Of a stretch of 7,803 bases of DNA, positions 5,599 through 7,803 are shown piece by piece (the first letter of the stretch is position 1; each line of letters begins with the position of its first letter). The notes under the pieces were generated by a model. The model ran no database searches, was not told the DNA's origin, and was given only the letters and a program-made list of their open reading frames with translations. The position numbers were made by a program, and so were the translations under genes. This DNA is from Actinotalea sp. (GTDB taxonomy: Bacteria > Actinomycetota > Actinomycetes > Actinomycetales > Cellulomonadaceae): NCBI GenBank assembly GCA_014360395.1, contig JACIXM010000440.1, positions 1-7,803 on the forward strand, read 5' to 3'.

Positions 5599-7760
5599 CG
5601 ACGCACGAGACGACGCTGCCCGCCGGGGAGGCGCTGGCCGCCCGGACCGCCGACGTCGAGCGGGCGACGCACGCCCACGTCCGGGACGTCCCGCTCCCCC
5701 GCGGACTCGGCACGCTCGCCCTGGTCACCCTGGACAACGGCCACGACCACACGAAGCCGACGACGATCGGCCCGACCGGGCTCCTGCGGATCGGCACGGC
5801 CCTGCGCGAGCAGCAGCGCCGGGCCGCCCGCGGTGAGATCGCCGCCGTCGCCGTCACGGGCAAGCCGTACTACCTCGCCGCCGGCGCCGACCTGTCGATC
5901 ATGGGACGCCTCGACGACCCGGAGGACGCGCTGACCATCGCGCGCCTCGGGCACGACACCTACCGCCTCCTCGCCGAGATGGGGGTGCCGACGTTCGGCT
6001 TCATCAACGGTGCCGCCCTCGGTGGCGGGATGGAGCTGCCCCTGCACTGCACCTACCGCACGGTCGCGTCCGACGTCACGGCGCTCGCGCTGCCCGAGAC
6101 GTTCCTCGGGCTCGTCCCCGGGTGGGGCGGGTGCTACCTCGTCCCGCGCCTGGTCGGCATCGAGGCGGCGGTCGACCTCGTGCTCACCCGGCCCCTCGCG
6201 AACAACCGTCGGACCGACGCCGCGACGGCCCACCGCATCGGTCTGGTGGACGCCGTGCTGCACCCGGCCGACTTCCTGGAGCAGTCCGTCGCCTGGGCCG
6301 CGGACGTGCTGGACGGCACCGTCGGCGTCGAACGCCGGCCGTTGGACGACGAGGCGACGTGGGACGCCGTCGTCGGTGCGGCGCGCACGGAGCTCGACCG
6401 CCGCCTGCACGGCTCGCGCCCGGCTCCCTACGCCGCGCTGGACCTCCTCGCGGGGGCACGCACGAGCGACGTCGACCGGGCCTACGCCGCCGAGGACCAG
6501 GCGCTGACCGACCTGCTCATGACCGAGGAGCTGCGGGCGAGCCTGTACGCGTTCGACCTCACGACGCGCAAGGCCCGCAAGCCCGCCGGTGCCCCGGACG
6601 AGTCGCTCGCGCGTCCCGTACGCAGCGTGGGGATCGTCGGCGCCGGCCTCATGGCACGCCAGCTCGCCGTCCTCGTGGCGCGGCGCCTGCGGGTCCCCGT
6701 GGCGATGCGGGAGGTCGACGAGGAGCGCGTGGCGGCCGGCCGCGACGGCATCCGGTCCATGGTCGAGGGGATGGTCCGCAAGGGCCGGCTCAGCGAGCCC
6801 GAGGGGCACCGCGTCCTGGAGTCGGTCACCGTCAGCACCGACCTGCGCGACCTGGCCTCGGCCGACCTGGTCATCGAGGCGGTCACCGAGGTGATGGCGG
6901 TCAAGCAGCAGGTGTTCGCCGAGCTGGAGGAGCTCGTGCACCCGGGCACCGTGCTCGCCACGAACACCTCGGCCCTGTCCGTGACGCAGATGTCCTCGGG
7001 GCTGCGCCACCCCGAGCGCGTCGTCGGGCTGCACTTCTTCAACCCCGTCGCGCAGATGCCGCTCGTGGAGGTGGTCCGCGCGGACCACTCCTCCGACGCG
7101 GCGGTCGCCACGGCCTTCGCCGTCGCCAAGGCGCTGCGCAAGACCGCGGTCGGCGTGGCGGACCGGCCCGGCTTCGTCGTCAACCGCCTGCTGCTGCGGA
7201 TGCTCGCCGACGTCGCGGCGACCGTCGAGGCGGGTACACCCGTGCAGGTCGCGGACCGCGCCCTGCGCCCGCTGGGACTGCCCATGGGCCCCTTCGCCCT
7301 CCTCCAGCTCGTCGGCCTGCCCGTCGCGCTGCACGTCCTGCAGTCGCTGTACGAGGAGCTCGGCGACCGGTACCCGCTGTCCCCCGGCCTGGAGCGCCTC
7401 TCGGCCGAGGGGCGGAGGGTCGTGCCCGAGCCGGACGGACGCGGGGCCGAGGCCGACGTCGACCTGGGCATCCAGGAGGCCTTCGGCGACCCCGGCGGCC
7501 CGGGGGCGCTCGACGAGGCGGGCGTGCTGGACCGGGTCCTGGCCGGACTCGCCGAGGAGGTCGGGCTCATGCTCGACGAGCAGGTGGTCACCGGGGCGGA
7601 CCAGGTCGACCTCTGCATGGTGCTCGGTGCGGGCTGGCCCATGCACCTCGGCGGGATCACGCCGCACCTGGACCGCACCGGCTACGCCGAGCGCGTCGTG
7701 GGACGGCGGTTCCACGAGGTGGGCGTCGCGAGCCTGCCCGCTCCCGCGCCGCGCACCTGA
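5595..7760 (+). CDS. fadB: FadB-type enoyl-CoA hydratase / 3-hydroxyacyl-CoA dehydrogenase
   Basis: A 721-residue bifunctional enzyme of beta-oxidation: hydration of 2-enoyl-CoA, then NAD-dependent oxidation to 3-ketoacyl-CoA for the thiolase encoded just upstream. Residues about 30-300 are a crotonase domain with ALGGGMELPL (141-150) and LPETFLGLVPGWGG (166-179); E147 and E168 match the two catalytic glutamates of E. coli FadB. Residues about 342-520 are the NAD-binding part of 3-hydroxyacyl-CoA dehydrogenase, with VGIVGAGLMA (345-354), VIEAV (426-430) and NTSALSV (457-463). H480 in LHFFNPVAQMPLVEVVR and E492 form the expected His-Glu pair. GFVVNRLLLRML (526-537) begins the C-terminal helical domains. 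The third glycine of the dinucleotide loop is alanine (A354), and HR of the E. coli HFFNPVHRMP motif is AQ; I recall the alanine as usual in actinobacterial homologues. The ATG overlaps the fadA stop (ATGA), so translation is probably coupled. The symbol is by family. Confidence 0.93.
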   Translation: MTTHETTLPAGEALAARTADVERATHAHVRDVPLPRGLGTLALVTLDNGHDHTKPTTIGPTGLLRIGTALREQQRRAARGEIAAVAVTGKPYYLAAGADLSIMGRLDDPEDALTIARLGHDTYRLLAEMGVPTFGFINGAALGGGMELPLHCTYRTVASDVTALALPETFLGLVPGWGGCYLVPRLVGIEAAVDLVLTRPLANNRRTDAATAHRIGLVDAVLHPADFLEQSVAWAADVLDGTVGVERRPLDDEATWDAVVGAARTELDRRLHGSRPAPYAALDLLAGARTSDVDRAYAAEDQALTDLLMTEELRASLYAFDLTTRKARKPAGAPDESLARPVRSVGIVGAGLMARQLAVLVARRLRVPVAMREVDEERVAAGRDGIRSMVEGMVRKGRLSEPEGHRVLESVTVSTDLRDLASADLVIEAVTEVMAVKQQVFAELEELVHPGTVLATNTSALSVTQMSSGLRHPERVVGLHFFNPVAQMPLVEVVRADHSSDAAVATAFAVAKALRKTAVGVADRPGFVVNRLLLRMLADVAATVEAGTPVQVADRALRPLGLPMGPFALLQLVGLPVALHVLQSLYEELGDRYPLSPGLERLSAEGRRVVPEPDGRGAEADVDLGIQEAFGDPGGPGALDEAGVLDRVLAGLAEEVGLMLDEQVVTGADQVDLCMVLGAGWPMHLGGITPHLDRTGYAERVVGRRFHEVGVASLPAPAPRT

Positions 7761-7803
7761 CGCAGGACGGGTGTCAGTGCACCGTGAGGCCGTGAGCGCG
7801 GAA
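7761..7803 (+). other. Intergenic tail or start of the next gene
   Basis: Forty-three bases remain after the FadB stop. A frame from GTG 7771, with an in-frame GTG at 7792, stays open to the window edge. AGGA (7764-7767) sits very close before GTG 7771, and GTGAGG lies just before GTG 7792, so either could start another plus-strand gene. The stretch is too short to identify a product. No terminator hairpin is seen, which is compatible with read-through to a downstream gene. Confidence 0.2.

Noticed and set aside
5373..7715. A 780-codon open frame on the minus strand opposite FadB
   Set aside because: It is antisense to FadB, whose crotonase and dehydrogenase motifs are unmistakable. Its translation is low-complexity in G, R, D, V and A with no recognisable domain, as expected from third-position GC bias.
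6122..7795. A 557-codon plus-strand frame within FadB and past its stop
   Set aside because: It is in another frame from FadB, rich in Arg, Gly and Ala, and without motifs. It is open only because of GC bias.
1..7803. A novel defence, mobile or biosynthetic system
   Set aside because: Every sizeable gene belongs to a recognisable metabolic, RNA-processing or regulatory family, or to DUF3000. There are no transposase, integrase, nuclease-defence or toxin-antitoxin motifs and no direct-repeat arrays.

Overview
This window comes from a very GC-rich actinobacterium (by eye well above 70 % GC, with G/C at nearly every third codon position). The gene set and order (a DUF3000 protein, an HRDC-type RNase D, then a thiolase/FadB pair beside one another) are typical of Actinomycetes. 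A small LuxR-type regulator between the DUF3000 and RNase D genes suggests Micrococcales, perhaps Cellulomonadaceae. That family-level placement rests on memory of homologues and was not checked by search.

Layout. Bases 2-1402 (minus strand) hold most of a 6-phosphogluconate dehydrogenase gene (gnd), cut by the left edge. Bases 1403-1596 are a divergent promoter region carrying a 7+7 bp dyad. On the plus strand follow a DUF3000 gene (1597-2175), a GC-rich hairpin at its stop codon, a LuxR-type HTH regulator with a shortened, degenerate receiver-like region (2385-2936), an RNase D-family exonuclease with HRDC and C-terminal domains (3012-4265), and a two-gene beta-oxidation operon. That operon is an acetyl-CoA acyltransferase (fadA-like, 4339-5598) overlapping by four bases a trifunctional-type enoyl-CoA hydratase/3-hydroxyacyl-CoA dehydrogenase (fadB-like, 5595-7760). 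The last 43 bases are intergenic or the very start of a next gene.

How the parts work together. FadA and FadB together catalyse hydration, NAD-dependent oxidation and thiolysis of 2-enoyl-CoA, and their ATGA overlap points to coupled translation. A 16-bp inverted repeat (4283-4298) overlaps the best -10 candidate of this operon and is a probable repressor site for fatty-acid-responsive control. The DUF3000 and RNase D genes each begin exactly six bases after a TANNNT -10 hexamer with no Shine-Dalgarno, which points to leaderless transcripts. The gnd, LuxR, fadA and fadB genes have recognisable ribosome binding sites.

I see no IS element, CRISPR array, tRNA, rRNA, phage gene or defence system, and no new multi-gene system. 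The items most worth a second look are the fadA operator, the receiver-like regulator lacking its phosphorylation residues, the dyad in the gnd promoter, and the paired leaderless signals. Several very long open frames on the opposite strand or in other frames are by-products of the GC bias.
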